DNA of 64,000 nt from Coenobita brevimanus (taxonomy: Eukaryota; Arthropoda; Malacostraca; Decapoda; Coenobitidae): contig CM064664.1 of assembly GCA_032717465.1 (NCBI GenBank), positions 1,430,969 to 1,494,968 of the forward strand, written 5' to 3'. A model generated the notes under the pieces. It was not told the origin of the DNA. It was given only the letters and a program-made list of their open reading frames with translations, and searched no databases. Below are positions 33,785-48,786 of the stretch, piece after piece (the first letter of the stretch is position 1; each line of letters begins with the position of its first letter). A program made the translations under genes and the position numbers.

Positions 33785-35877
33785 CATTTCACAGGAACTT
33801 TTTTCCCTACAAAATCCATGTTCTGTTTGAAGAAGTGTTGACTCAGACAGATGATTTTTCAGTCTGGATAACATTATCTTGGCTAGTACTTTGCAAGCAT
33901 TCACCAGGAGGGAGATAATTCTACTGTTGTCATAATTTGAGCAGTCCCAATTCTTCTTCTAGATGGTTACAGTGTCAGAAGTACACCATTCAGATGGAAT
34001 TTGTTCTTTACTCCAGGTATTCAGAATGAGATTATCAAGGCACTGGTGGACTAACTGGCCACCTTCAATGGTTAATTCAGATGGTATTCCATCAGTGCCT
34101 GCATTTTTGTTTATATTGTATAAATGGGATGGCCTGAACAGTTTCTGCAAGTGTAGGTTGGACATCGAGGCTTGCTGCTTGAGGAGCATTTGGTATGTCA
34201 TGAAGGATATTGTGCTACCCTGGGTTTCTTTGATTCACTAAGGTGTTGAGCGTTGTGACCATATTTCTTGGACTGCTTCCTTGTCTTTCAGGCGCCCTCC
34301 CTTGGTGAACGTATAGTGTCTATGTTGTGTTTGTTCAGACTTAGTTTTTATCGACTTGTAGAATACAAGTTCGTCATAAACATCAGTTAGTCTTTGCAGC
34401 CTTTTTGCTTGCTCAGCTCACCATTTGTTCTCCATGTCAGGCAGCCTCCTCTGGTTTTCATTTATGAGATTCTGGAATTCAGTTTTTAGGGTTAGGTAAG
34501 TAGGATGAGCCAAACAGTTGTTATCTGCTCTGTTCTTCATTGCAAGAAGGTAATGTATGTCCTCAGCATGATCATCAAACCAGTCATTATGGCAGTGGGT
34601 GAAGAAGTCTAGGGTTACTTCTGCTGTGCCGTGAAGCATTGTCTTAATGTTCGGTCATTCTGTGTCTAGGTTTGTTGCATTGTTGCTTAGGTCAAGTGGT
34701 GGGTATTGAAAAAGCGTGTCTGTAATGGTGCTGGGGACGGTATTACAGGTTACTGCATCCTTTAAAATAGTAAAGTTTAGATTGTTTGAGGATGGTCTAC
34801 GGTGCATTTGTGGGTGTATGACTAGTTGTAGATATGCGAGTATAGGGTTATGGTCTGTTGAGCACTCAGCATCTCTCATGGATTGGGTTATAAGAATTCT
34901 TTGATCTCGTTCACTTATACCGACATAATCAATTAGGTGCCAGTGTCTAGATCGTGGTCTCTTTTGTTTATTTTTAAGTGGAAAAATGGCGTTGGTGATG
35001 ACCAGATTCTGTTATGAGCATAATGAAAGCAGTATAACGCCATCGTTGTTAATGTTACCAGCTCCATAGGGGCCTCTAATGGCTTGCCAGAGTTGATTAT
35101 CTTTTCCTATTCAGGCATGAAAATCTTCAAGCACGATGAGTTTGTTATTATGTGATATTGGGGAAATGGTAGCATCCAGAGAGTCTTTAAAGAGTGATAT
35201 ATACTGGCTTTAGAGAGAGGTTTGTGCTAGCACATCAAGGTCTCCAATATACCCGCAGGTGATTCTTGGATCTTCTATAGTAAGTTGTTTGAGTATCCTC
35301 TCCACAAATAATAATGTAGGTTGCCCTCTCCTGAGAGGCAAGTCTCAGGTACAGCAGCAGTGTCAGTCTATTATCGTTTCGGTTCATGGGCGATAAAGGC
35401 AGTCTTATGGTGTGGTCCTGGGTCTTCATCAGAATCAAGCACAGTCCATGTATTCCTAGTAGCAAGAGTCACTGAGATTCTATTAGTGTGGAATGCTTTG
35501 ACAAACGTGGTTATCTGCCCAGGTGTTGAGAAGCAAATGTTTAGGTTACCTTTTCTAAACCCCTCCCCATCAAATTAAGCAGCTGTGTATCCATTTAAGG
35601 CTGCTTAGTCGCACTGGATGCTGCTGAATGCATGGCATGCTTCTACTGTATGCCTTTATGCCAGCGACCACTTCGCAAATGCCGTTAGTGTGCAGGACTC
35701 GAACTAGTGACTTGCACCCACATCCACGACCTGTCACCGTCATCGTATCCTGTAGCCAAAGGCCATTGAGTTTTGATGATTGGATTAAATGAGAGGTGAA
35801 TATAGCAGTAGACTTGTGCAATGAAAGCATTTGGTGTGGTGGTGAGAGTGTGCAGTCCTACAGCCACATTACTTGGC
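33785..35877 (-). pseudogene. RTE-like non-LTR element G, 5' end present, 3' half missing
   Basis: Reading on the minus strand from 35.88 kb: a leader of about 300 bp; endonuclease start around 35.4-35.57 kb (LATRNTWTVLDSDEDPG in pieces); 35.0-35.15 kb (LEDFHA for LGDFNA, then GAGNINNDGVILL); RSRHWHLIDYVGI and AECSTDHNPI at 34.85-34.95 kb; linker 34.4-34.64 kb; RT start at 33.96-34.2 kb (NKNAGTDGIPSELTIEGG). It ends at GFCREKSSCEMIL at 33.785 kb, before any catalytic Asp. This EN type is often misannotated as craniofacial development protein 2. Many stops and shifts. Confidence 0.8.
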
Positions 35878-35885
35878 CCTTCTTA

Positions 35886-38712
35886 GACTGGAGTACATAG
35901 GAAGCAGGAAATACAGACAGACGGAGACAGTTCCAGAGCTGACCTGTTGCATGAATGAAGGACTGGGAGTAATGGTTAACTCTTGCATTAGCGAGCTGGG
36001 ATGAGAGTTTGGTGCAAGACGGGTGCTTCGTGCCCGTCATAGAGGTGGAGGAATCTATGCAGACAGTTCAGAGGACCATTGAAGTAGAGATAGAAAAGAC
36101 ATAAGCATGCAACAGTGCGGCAAAGATACAGAGGTTGAAGGGAGTCAGTAAGAGGAGAGTTAATGAGACAAAAAGCTTTTGACTCCACCCTATTGAGAAG
36201 AGCTATATGTGGGGAGCCTCCCCACACATGAGAGTTGTACTCCACACAGGGGCAGATAAAACCCTTGTATAGAGTCAATAATTGTGCAGGGGTAAAGAAG
36301 GAACGGAGTCGGCTTAGCACACCTAATCTCTTGGAAGCAGATTTTACAAGAGATGTAATACGATCTTTCCAAGATAAGTTCCGAGTAAATGAAACCCCAA
36401 GCATGTTCTAGGATGATGCAGGATTAAGCTGAATATTATTAAACATTAATGGGTATACCTGTGAAAGATTTTGTCGGGTTGATAGGTGTAAGAACTGAGT
36501 CTTAGATGGATTAAAAACAACCAGATTAGTTTTACCCCAGTCAGAAATACGAACCAAGTCAGACATTAGGTGTGCCATAGCCTCATCCCTTGTTTGTTGA
36601 AGTAACTGCTAAGATGGGCGTTGCACGAACCGAATGGAAAGGTGAAGGTTGGAGTCATCAGCGTATGAGTGGATAGGGTTAGATGTACAACTTAGGTCAT
36701 TGATGAATAAAAGGAAGAGAGTTGGTGATAGGACAGAGCCCTGAGGAACACCACTGTTAATAGATCTAGGAGAAGAACGATGGCTGTCCTCAACAGTGGC
36801 TATGGAACAACCAGAAAGGAGGCTAGCAATGAAGGTACAAATAGAAGGATAGAAACCGTAAGAGGGCAGTTTGGAAATTAAAGATTTATGCCAGACTCTA
36901 TCGAAAGCCTATGAGATGTCAAGTGCAATGGCAAAGCTTTCGCCAAAGTCCCGAAAGGAGGATGACCAAGAATCTGAAAAGTAGGTGAGAAGATCGCCAG
37001 TGGAGCATCCTTGACGGAACCCGTACTGACGATTAGAAAGAGGTTGTGATAGGAAAGATGCCTTTAAATTTTCCTATTAAGAATTGACTCGAAAACATTT
37101 GAAATACAGGATGTTAAAGCAATTGGACGATAGTTAGAGGGTTGGGAATGGTCACCCCTACTTTGGACTGGCTGAATGAGAGCAAACTTCCAGCACGAAG
37201 GAAAGGTACAAGCTGATAGATAAAGGTGAAAGAGTTTACCTAGGCAGGGTGTAAGCACAGCAGCACAGTTCTTGAGAACAACAGGAGGGACTCCAAGAGG
37301 CCCATATACCTTGTTAGTATTGAAGCCAGTGATGGCAGAAAATACATCAGCTGAAGAAATTTTGATGTCAGCCATGAGGAAATCAGACAGAGGGAGTGAT
37401 GGAGGAACAGCACCGGAATCGTCTACGGTGGAATTGGAGGAGAAAGTCTGAGCAAAGAGATCTACTTTATCAGTAGAAGAAATAGCAAAAGAACCATCAG
37501 AGTAGAAAAGAGGAGGGAAGGATGATGAGGTAAAGTTGTTAGAATGGTTTCTGGCAATGTGCCAGAAGGAGCGGGAAGAATTCGAGTTGGAGAGTTGAGA
37601 GCATTCAGTACGGATGAAATTATTTTTAGCAGAGCGAAGAACTGACTTAGCACGATTCCGGGCAGAAACGTAAAGTTGATGTGATTCAGGGGTGGGTTGG
37701 CTCCTGTACCTTTTGTAGGCCCTCTCCTTGTTGTGGACAGCATTAGAACAAGCCTGATTAAACCAAGGCTTTCTTGCATTAGACAAAGGATACGAGAAAG
37801 GAATGTATGCTTCCATGCCCGAAAGAAGAATCTCCGTAATGAGTAAGGCACGCTCAGATGGCTCCCGGCCATGGAAGCAATAATCATTCCAGGGAAAATC
37901 AAAGAAGTACTGCCTGAGGGCCTCCCAGTCTGCAGCTCCAAAGTGCCACAGATGACGTTTCTTTGAAGGGTCCACAGGCTGTACTGGAGTGATAGGACAG
38001 GTTAAGGTGATAAGGTGATCAGAGGAGCCCAACAGAGAGAAAAGATTAACAGTGTAAGCAGAAGGATTAGTTGTAAGGAAGCGGTCAAGTACGTTGGAGC
38101 TCTCTCCAAGGGGGTCTGGGATACGGGTAGGGTGCGTACAAGCTGCTCTTGGTCATTAAGGATAGAAAAGATGTAGGCTTGTTCACCAGGTGGATCAGTG
38201 AAAGGAGAGGAGAGCCAAAGGTGGTAGTGAACATTGATATCTCCTAAAATGGAGATTTCAGAGAAAGGAGAAATGGATAGAATGTGTTCCATTGTAGAAG
38301 TAAGATAGTCGAGGAATTTTTGATAGTCAGTAGAATTAGGGGATAGGTAAACAGCAGATATAATTAGTCAGGGAATGACAGGAAAACCGAAGCTAGAGTG
38401 TAGAGAATTCAGAAGAATCGAGGTCTGGAACACGAGAGCAAGATAAATCGTTGCGTATATGTACACAACACCCAAATTTGGTTTTGAAATGAGTATAGAG
38501 AAAGTAGGAGGATACAGAGAAGGGTTTGCTCTCAGTTGCCTCAGACAGCTGAGTCTCAGTTAGAAAGAGAAGGTGAGATTTAGAGGAGGAGAGGTGGTGC
38601 TCAACAGAGCGAAAGTTAGAGGAAAGGCCGCGAATGTTGCAGAAATGAAGAAGAAACGAGTCAGACAGTGGTTCCAGGCAGCTCAAGTCGTCACCGGGAG
38701 AGGGGCGGGAGG
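35886..38712 (-). pseudogene. Family A non-LTR retrotransposon, decayed copy C
   Basis: It aligns to copy A along its whole length. The 5' end is lost at a point equal to about residue 80 of copy A (38.71 kb); the 3' UTR and poly(A) are lost near 35.886 kb where element G's leader begins. Coding pieces: 38393-38785 (EN start, [13 protein letters not shown]), 38002-38292 (ILGDINVHYHLW; GDFN changed to GDIN), 37064-38032 (linker and RT start), an unlisted broken RT core around 36.65 kb with HSYADD intact, and 35988-36404 (C-terminus). Several frameshifts and short deletions disable it. Confidence 0.9.
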
Positions 38713-38714
38713 GG

Positions 38715-40113
38715 TTGGAAGATGCTAGACTACAGTAGAAAAACATTAGTGTACAGTCCACCAGGTTTATGTTCACATGAGCCAAGGGCTGCAGGTAATA
38801 CCCTATATACAGTATGGTTTATGTGTATATTCATTTGTACTGTATATGCTGATGCAGATTATCTAATTTTAGTACTCAAGTTCAAAAGATCTGAATTTGC
38901 CTTAACCCAGACTAAGTTACCCCATCACTGGACTAGTTCCCGAAACTTACCGTACCTTACAGTAAATTTGAGGTTATTTATGTACAATGCGTAATATACT
39001 GGAAATAAGAGATATTGCTACATTACTATAGAGGTAACAATACCACTGTTACCTACTCTTTCCTAAAGGATAAGGAAATGTGAGTACAGAACCTCCCTAT
39101 GCCTGTATTTCTTCCTGCAGAAACAGATTTACAGATCTTCAGCTTTTATCCTAAGTCTGACCTCTGACCCTTGGGGAAAATAGGAAAAGTATATTCCACT
39201 CTCTTTGAAAATATCATACTCCACTAAGAAGTAAAGTGTCTATTTTTTATCTATTGTACTGAGGATCTGTACAGGGACGCCTTGGCGCGGTGGCACCTAT
39301 ATGACTAGGTGACTCCACTTCCTGGTTAAACAAATGTTCCTCAGCTAATCTCCTAATCACTCGAAACGAGGATGGTGGACATTAGATGAAACACAGTTTC
39401 ATCCTGCAGTTCACCGGGTTCTTAATCAGATGAACCTGGGGCGACAAACACTTAGGCTACAACCTGTCACTTTCGAGGAGTCTGATAAAGCAGTGCTGTT
39501 GTATTGTTCTTACTCTTAACTCTATACTGCTGCAGAAGGAACACCTCTTTCTTGAGGGTCGCTGTGTAACGTGCAGATCACTGACGTTTGAAGAAATTAG
39601 TTTATCAACTATAGTCCGGTAGGTGAAGAACGGTAGACTATGAACCATCCCTCCCAAGCCCTATGTCCAGCACCTTAAGACAATAATAGGTTGACAGATT
39701 TCTATTGAAAATAAAACTACTGATTGACTGATATATTAACTGGAAGAAGAGCTTGCGGCGCCACTGCCAGAGTCAAATTCCAAAATAATAGGAAGATGAA
39801 CTTCAAACTGAAATAAATGAATGGGCTAGATGACAAATTTATACAACTGATCGGTGAATACAGTGGCCTACTTACACTGTCTGCTGTAGTTTAATGGAGT
39901 CAGTCTTGGAGGACGACCCACACGAATTGGCGAACTTCGATATTCCTGAGCCATCAGGGGAGACGTGTGTCTTGGTTGAAGAGGGACGTATGGAAAAGCG
40001 CGTAAGTGTGGATGTTAATATCTGTGAGGTGGAGTCAGGATCCCGTGATTTTGCATCGTGAGTAAATGTGAATGAGGCCAATTCAACTGAGCAGACTTTG
40101 GTTAGTTTATTCC

Positions 40114-40115
<2 letters not shown>
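38715..40115. other. Non-coding, with two copies of an interspersed repeat
   Basis: 38750-38800 and 39265-39445 match the repeat at 23210-23385. Nothing else is recognisable. Confidence 0.5.
39265..39445. repeat. Second copy of the 23.2-kb interspersed repeat
   Basis: It contains CTGGTTAAACAAATGTTCCTC and CAGTTCACCGGGTTCTTAATC, diverged matches to the 23.2-kb copy. A TTGGCGCGGTGGCACC segment at its left end looks like a degenerate pol III A box, but there is no convincing B box. Confidence 0.5.

Positions 40116-40116
<1 letters not shown>

Positions 40117-40189
<73 letters not shown>
40117..40189. repeat. (TA)n microsatellite
   Basis: About 73 bp, adjoining the (ATC)n/(GAT)n tail of the SINE. 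Confidence 0.95.

Positions 40190-42981
<2,792 letters not shown>

Positions 42982-43045
<64 letters not shown>
42982..43045. repeat. (TA)n microsatellite between the 5' ends of H and F2
   Basis: About 64 bp of TA lie between two 5'-truncated retroelements in opposite orientations. Confidence 0.96.
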
Positions 43046-43050
<5 letters not shown>

Positions 43051-45092
43051 GAAATATGTGCAGCATGTGATGTGGTGTTTGGGAGGAAGAGAAGACGGAG
43101 GGGGGTGCAAGGAACAGCGTGGTGGACTGAAGAGGTGAGACAGGCTGTGGCACAAAAGAAGAAAGCATACAATGAATGGATGAGAAATAGGGGTGTGAAA
43201 GAAGTTGAGAGGCGGAAGAGAGAGTTATATGTAGAAAGAAAGAGAGAGGTGAAAAGATTAGTAAGAGAAAGTAAGAAGAGGGTGGATGAGGAATTTGGAA
43301 GGAATTTGAGTGTAAAATGGAGGGATTGTAAGAAAATGTTCTGGAAAGAGGTGAAGAGAGTAAGACAGGGTGGAAGTGAGGTTAGCAGGGGAGTGAAAGA
43401 TAAAAATGGTAGATTACTAGTGGAGAAGGGAGAAAAAGTGAGCAGATGGAGAGAACACTTCAAGGAATTGTGGAACATAGAGGATGGAAGTAATGTGAGT
43501 ATAAGTGGCTGGGGAATGGCTGGGAGAAGGAGGGAGGTGAGAAGACAGGAAGAAATCAGTAGGATAGAAGTTGTGGAAGCAATGAAGAAAGTTAAATTGG
43601 AGAAAGCCCCAGGAACTGATGGAGTGTGTTGTGAAATGCTGAAGCATGGGGGAGAGATAGTAGTAGAATGCATGTGGAAGATGTGCAGATTGGCCTGGGA
43701 GGAAGGTAGAGTCCCTTAGGATTGGAAGTCAGGTATAATTATTCCCTTGTACAAAGGAAAAGGGGAAAAAGAAGTGTGTGGTAATCATAGGGGCATTTGT
43801 CTTCTTAGTATAATTGGAATAGTGAATGGTAGGATACTTATTGACAGAGTTTGAGAAAGAACAGAGGAATTAGTTGGAGAAGAACAGGGAGGATTTAGGA
43901 AGGGAAGAGTTTGTGTAGATCAGATATTCATTCTTAGATCTTTAGTGGAAAAGTTTCTAGAGAAGGGAAAGAAATTGTATGCGTCTTTCATGGATTTGGA
44001 GAAAGCATATGATAGGGTGGATAGACAAGGATTGTGGAAGGTGTTAAGAATATATGGAGTAGATGGGAAGCTGTTGCATGCTGTGAAGAGTATGCATGAT
44101 GGTGCTAAGGCTGCAGTGCGTGTGGATGGTGAACTAAGTGAATTTTTCTCTTTGGAGGTTGGGTTGAAACAGGGATGTGTAATGTCTCCATGGTTGTTCA
44201 ATCTGTACATGGATGGGGTAATGAAAGAGGTATAAGGTAGGGTAGTGGATGTTGGAGTGGCCCTGGTGAGAGAGGATAGTGTCTGGAAGCTCCCTGTACT
44301 GTTGTTTGCAGATGATACTGTGTTGTTGAGTGAAGACGAAGGGAAGCTACAAGGCTTGGTGGATGAGTTTGGGAGAGTGTGTAACAAACGGAATCTAAAG
44401 GTGAATGTACGGAAGAGTAAAGTGATGGTCTTTGAGAGAGGTGAAGTCAGTGAATGTACAGCGAGATTGGATGGTGAGGAATTGGAAAATGTGAGTACGT
44501 TTAAGTATTTGGGTAGTGTGATGAGTAAGGATGGAGGTTTGGAGGGTGAAGTGCTTGAAAGGGTACAGCAGGGAAGAAAGGTTGCTGGTTCTTTGAAACC
44601 AGTGATAAGAAACATGGAAGTGAGCATGGAAGTGAAAAAGTTACTACATGACAGTATTGTGATACCAACTCTAACGCATGGAAGTGAAGCTTGGACGTTG
44701 TTGGAAGGACACAAGTCAAGAGTGAGAGCAGTGGAAATGAGTTATTTAAGAGGAGCCTGTGGAGTCATATGGAGAGACAGGCTGACGAATGAGGATATAA
44801 AGGAGCATTGTGGTGTGGATGTGGATGTGATAGGAAGCGTTATGAGGAACACACTGAGGTAGTTTGGCCATGTGGAGAGGATGGAGGGTGAAAGACTGAC
44901 GAAGAGAGTGAAGGTGTGTGAGGTGGAGGGGGGAAGAGGGTGGGGGAGGCCGAGGATGAGTTGGAGGGATGGCATGGAGAGGTATATGAGAGAGGGGGTG
45001 TGAGTGGGGAGCGGGGCAGTGAAATGGCGGGGGACAGGGCGACGTGGAGGCGATTTGTTTGTGGCCACTCCAAACGGGATTTAGGCGTCGTG

Positions 45093-45094
<2 letters not shown>
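43046..45094 (+). pseudogene. Family F non-LTR element F2: RT and C-terminus, one frame with four stops
   Basis: 5' truncated in the EN-RT linker (TAWWTEEVRQAVAQKKKAYN). A single frame runs from 43046 to about 45000 without frameshift. RT motifs: [53 protein letters not shown] (catalytic Asp), LKQGCVMSPWLFNLYMDG and LLFADDTVLLSED (catalytic FADD). C-terminal blocks: FKYLGSVMSKDGG, THGSEAWTL, FGHVERM. Stops: TAG 43717-43719, TGA about 43852, TAA about 44233 and TAG 44860-44862; at least two replace expected Trp codons. The end of the 3' UTR passes directly into (TA)n. Confidence 0.88.
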
Positions 45095-45156
<62 letters not shown>

Positions 45157-45161
45157 TTTTA

Positions 45162-45224
<63 letters not shown>

Positions 45225-45234
45225 GTATATGTAT
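45095..45234. repeat. (TA)n microsatellite, interrupted
   Basis: Two TA tracts separated by GTATTTTTATATTTA. It lies at the 3' end of F2, where other family members carry GATA tails. Confidence 0.95.
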
Positions 45235-45237
45235 ACA

Positions 45238-45310
45238 AATTGATATTAACCAGCCTTCTCCAAAAACAAATTGCTAAGGAACAGGTGTTAAGGAGCTTCC
45301 TTACCTGTCG
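45238..45310. mobile_element. MITE family M, right-end fragment (copy 2)
   Basis: AAATTGCTAAGGAACAGGTG followed by TTAAGGAGCTTCCTTACC matches the right arm of the copy at 47.5 kb. The left part is missing at the (TA)n tract. Confidence 0.6.
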
Positions 45311-45419
45311 AGAACGTGACCCTGGGAGAGTGAAATATAGTCTTCATTAACTTCGCCTCTACTAGTGGTCTCTCCCAAAATACTATTAACTGCCAGCAGG
45401 AAAACTAATTTAAGACGGT

Positions 45420-45650
45420 ACCGTGATGAAATGTTTAAACGACTTAGGCCCGCATCTCTCCCAAGGCGATTAATTTTATTTTTTACACCTTACTGTCCTC
45501 TTCTATTACAGAAATACTTCCAGTATAGCCATACCCAGCATAAATAACGCAAACAGAAATATATATTAACCACTAATATCCCTAATTAAAGTGATAAGAG
45601 GAGGTGTTAGGGAGCTTCCAGAATACGAGCTTTAGATCTGTCTATTAACA
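45420..45650. mobile_element. MITE family M, diverged copy 3
   Basis: The right arm GAGGAGGTGTTAGGGAGCTTCC (20-base core at 45601-45620) and the inner CAGCATAAATAACGCAAACAG block match the other copies. The left arm is only weakly recognisable (AGGCGATTAATTTTATTTTT). Confidence 0.55.
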
Positions 45651-45654
45651 GCTC

Positions 45655-47345
45655 GAGGATGGTTAAGGCAGACAACTTTTATCCCAGTCTCAGTTTTTCC
45701 ACAGGATATGACCCGCAGTATCAGTTTACATCCAGGTCCCTAATACAATGTTGAAAAACAAACTCAGGTTCTCCCAGTTGTGGGCTGCTTGTACTAACAA
45801 ATGCACCACCAGCTGGCATGAATAATTTAACAATATTTCCGAACAGTTTTATCACTAAGAGCCACGAGCTTAATTAAGGTGCTAGGAATCATAAGGCCAA
45901 ATTACCCCCCTCCCCCCTTTTTTGGGGAGGAGGTAGGTGATTTACTGAATATTTTGCAGCCCATTTTCCATCATGTTAGTCCTTGGCAACAGGCAGTCAG
46001 AAAATATGAATGGTCACCTGCATAGGTAAATAGAGAAAAACCCTTATCCTTAATAATCTCATCTGTTCCTCTTGGTTTCCTTGTCCATCTAATTCTGCTT
46101 GTGGGATGGAGCCACACCGTCGGCTGCCAAGTTCTGTAAGGGTTGTATCCACTTGTTAACCTGGCAGTCGACGGCATAGCTTTATTTCACAGCCATTTTG
46201 AAGTCCAGTTACAATGATTCCGAAGACCTCATATGCGCCAAGTGTGAATTTATCGCAGCTTATGAGAGGTAACGAAGTCTGGTAGAGATGTCGCAGCAAA
46301 TAAATGATAAAACTTCGTAAGGGCGTTAAGGAAGGAAAAAAAAAAGTTAGGTAACGTACTGTATAATTGTTTTTAAAGGTTAATTTTAGTATGAGAGAGG
46401 AGTGGATTCCTGATGGTAAGATCGTGAGATAAGTCCCAGCTGAATCACGGAATAAGGAGTTGCATTTCTTTCTGACTGTTCACAAAAGTTTCACAGGACT
46501 AACCGGCACGTCAGGTAATATACCCCAGTTAATTATATCACATTCAAGCTAGAATGTTTGCATATAACTGATTCAGTATTAATGTCCATGATGTGACATG
46601 TGATTGTGTGTTTCTCTTTGCCAAAGTGTCGTATGCACTGCTGAGTCTAAGTCCAAAGTCACAGAAATGGCTATCCCCTTACCTTTAATGGGCTCGCTAC
46701 CATGTGAATCATAATCTCAGTCTAATTGTTTTATTATGTTCTGTGTTTGGGAAAGGTAACATTATTTCTCTTCCAAATTGGACTTCAAAGAGATTGTGGG
46801 TACTGGGAGTGTGGATGCTTGGTATTCCTTTATGCTCTTCACAATGACCGACTCTATGCAGGATCCCTATTGTCCCTTGTACAGTGTCGTGTACCGGGTA
46901 TGGGAAATCTTTGTTTTATAAAACATATTGTACTAAGGCTTTTCCGTTCATCGACTCCAGTCCTGTCTTGGACTCATTTCTCTGCAATAATACATCACTA
47001 TTTTTTTTTTTTTTTTCGCTAATATGGAGGACACCGTCCCTCTGACTTTTTTCTTTGGTTGCTGCTTGTTTCCATATTCAGTCCTTCAGAAATATGGTGT
47101 TTTCTGTACTTGTATTCTCTGTACCTTCAGGCGACGATATTCATGGTAATCAAAACCCTCGTAGTGATTGTGTTAGAAGAAGTCCCCATCAGAATCGGGT
47201 TAGTAACACTAGTCAATCCATACACTCACCTCTGTTTCTTCTGCCCATATTCTTAATGTATTTAGTAATGGTTAGTTTCATGCCTTCATGCATATTAGTA
47301 CAGTTGTACTGAACTGGCATAGTCAACATTCATGGTGTCATTCCT
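45655..47345. other. No gene recognised
   Basis: A C/T-rich tract lies at 45905-45925 and a T-run at 47000-47017. ORFs are short and unsupported. Confidence 0.55.
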
Positions 47346-47347
47346 TT

Positions 47348-47595
47348 CCCTGTAACACTACAACCCGTTTTCCCGCCGGTTAAGGAAGCTCCCTAACACC
47401 TCAGCTAAGCGATTTATTTTGCATATTACTCTGTATTATCTTCTTGTAAGTCATTAAAATCACTGAAATTACACGACATTCATCATAAATAACGTAGGAA
47501 CATATCAAGTAGCCAAATCCCAAATTACATCGCTAAGACAGAGGTGTTAGGGAGCTTCCTTAACCAACAAAAATACAGGCCTATGGCTGACAGGG
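47348..47595. mobile_element. MITE, family M copy 4 (best preserved)
   Basis: GGTTAAGGAAGCTCCCTAAC from 47378 continues as ACCTC to 47402; its exact reverse complement ends at 47565, giving a perfect 25-bp inverted repeat. Similarity extends inward (GCTAAGCGAT versus inverted CTTAGCGATG) and outward to a terminal CCCTGT (47348) and ACAGGG (47595). The element is 248 bp with no coding capacity. I could not identify a target-site duplication or assign the superfamily; TTAA inside the arm is noted but does not prove a piggyBac origin. Confidence 0.75.
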
Positions 47596-47929
47596 GCCTT
47601 GTGAGAAGAGTGATGAGAGACTAACAAAGAAATAAGAAACTTAGAAGTAGAGGCAGTGACGGAACAGGGATACCAAAGAGGAGATGGAATGATTGTGTGA
47701 AAGAGGCAGGGGCTTCGAAGTACAGTGTCTCGCATATCTAGGTGGAGGCGAGGAGGGTATGGAGAGAAACGGAGTGGAATGGACTGATATCTGGAGAGCA
47801 GAGAGATGGAGTTGAGAGTCGCGGTCAACGATCTGTAGCCAGAGAGAGACATGAAGTGACCAGAATAAACGGAATAACAATTAACGATGTCTAATTAGAA
47901 ATTTAAAGTTTATGTATGGTCGAGGAATA

Positions 47930-48492
47930 AATATGAAAAAACAAGAAGCGGTGCCGGGCACAGCAAACCCGTCCCCAGCAGTCGTTTTAGTGCTGACGTA
48001 TAAACACAACAGGATATCTAGTCAAAGATGTCACATATAAATTTGAAGTAAATCGAGTGGAAATGGACGATTTTATGCCCATTTGATATTTTAGGCCCGA
48101 CATACCTCACACTGACTCCCCTACCGCTAACTGGGGGGTGACCCCCATGATGTAATGAGGTATGTTACAGGATGCAGATTTGAAAGATGCATGTTTAGGT
48201 TTTGGTTTCTTGTCGATATGACGAATTTGAATGTAGTTATGTCGAAAAGACGAAATATACATTTTACATTTGGGTACCTACAGCCTGGGCCTTGGCCCAT
48301 TTTGGCACAAAATTTATTCAGGTGGTAAGAAGGTCATAGCCAATCATTCCTGTAACTTTAGCCAAAATCGCACCGGTAGGTTTCGCGTAAAATTGTTAAT
48401 AGACAGACAGAAAAACAAACATACAAACAGGCAGACAAACCGAGTGAAATCATTAATTGTCCCCGAGCCCCTCCGGGGCGGGGACGGGTAAT
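47930..48492 (+). repeat. Second hairpin-ended repeat with an (ACAG/AAAC)n module
   Basis: Same modular end as the 8.7-9.2 kb repeat: AATAGACAGACAGAAAAACA, more A/C-rich units, GGCAGACAAACC, a short linker, then a GC-rich hairpin at about 48461-48487 (CCCC..CCCCTCCGGGGCGGGG) and GTAATT. The upstream TTGGCCCATTTTGGCACAAAA resembles the TTGG..ATGGCCCA and CACAAAATTT blocks of the tandem unit at 8.8 kb. The left limit is uncertain. Confidence 0.45.
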
Positions 48493-48700
48493 TAAGGCAG
48501 ACATGATTCCCCACTGCAGACTGGATTATTGTGTATATATTTGGGAATATGTTAACGATGAACTAAACTAACTTAACAGGTTCGCTTCCAGTCTGTTATA
48601 TTTATACTCATTGCATACATAGCCAGTTACACGACAACATAAAGATTACACCAGTAATTTTGGCGATGTAGTGTAAAATCAATAATGCAGCCGTTATTTC

Positions 48701-48703
<3 letters not shown>

Positions 48704-48786
<83 letters not shown>
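48704..48786. repeat. (TG)n followed by (GA)n microsatellite
   Basis: About 68 bp of TG, then seven GA units. Confidence 0.97.

Noticed and set aside
35690..35770. tRNA-like segment with AGTTCGAGTCC in the leader of element G
   Set aside because: The B-box match is good, but there is no paired acceptor stem and the A box is doubtful; it is more simply part of the retroelement leader.
47378..47565. piggyBac assignment from TTAA in the MITE arms
   Set aside because: TTAA lies inside longer inverted arms that extend outward to CCCTGT, so it is not a demonstrated target-site duplication.
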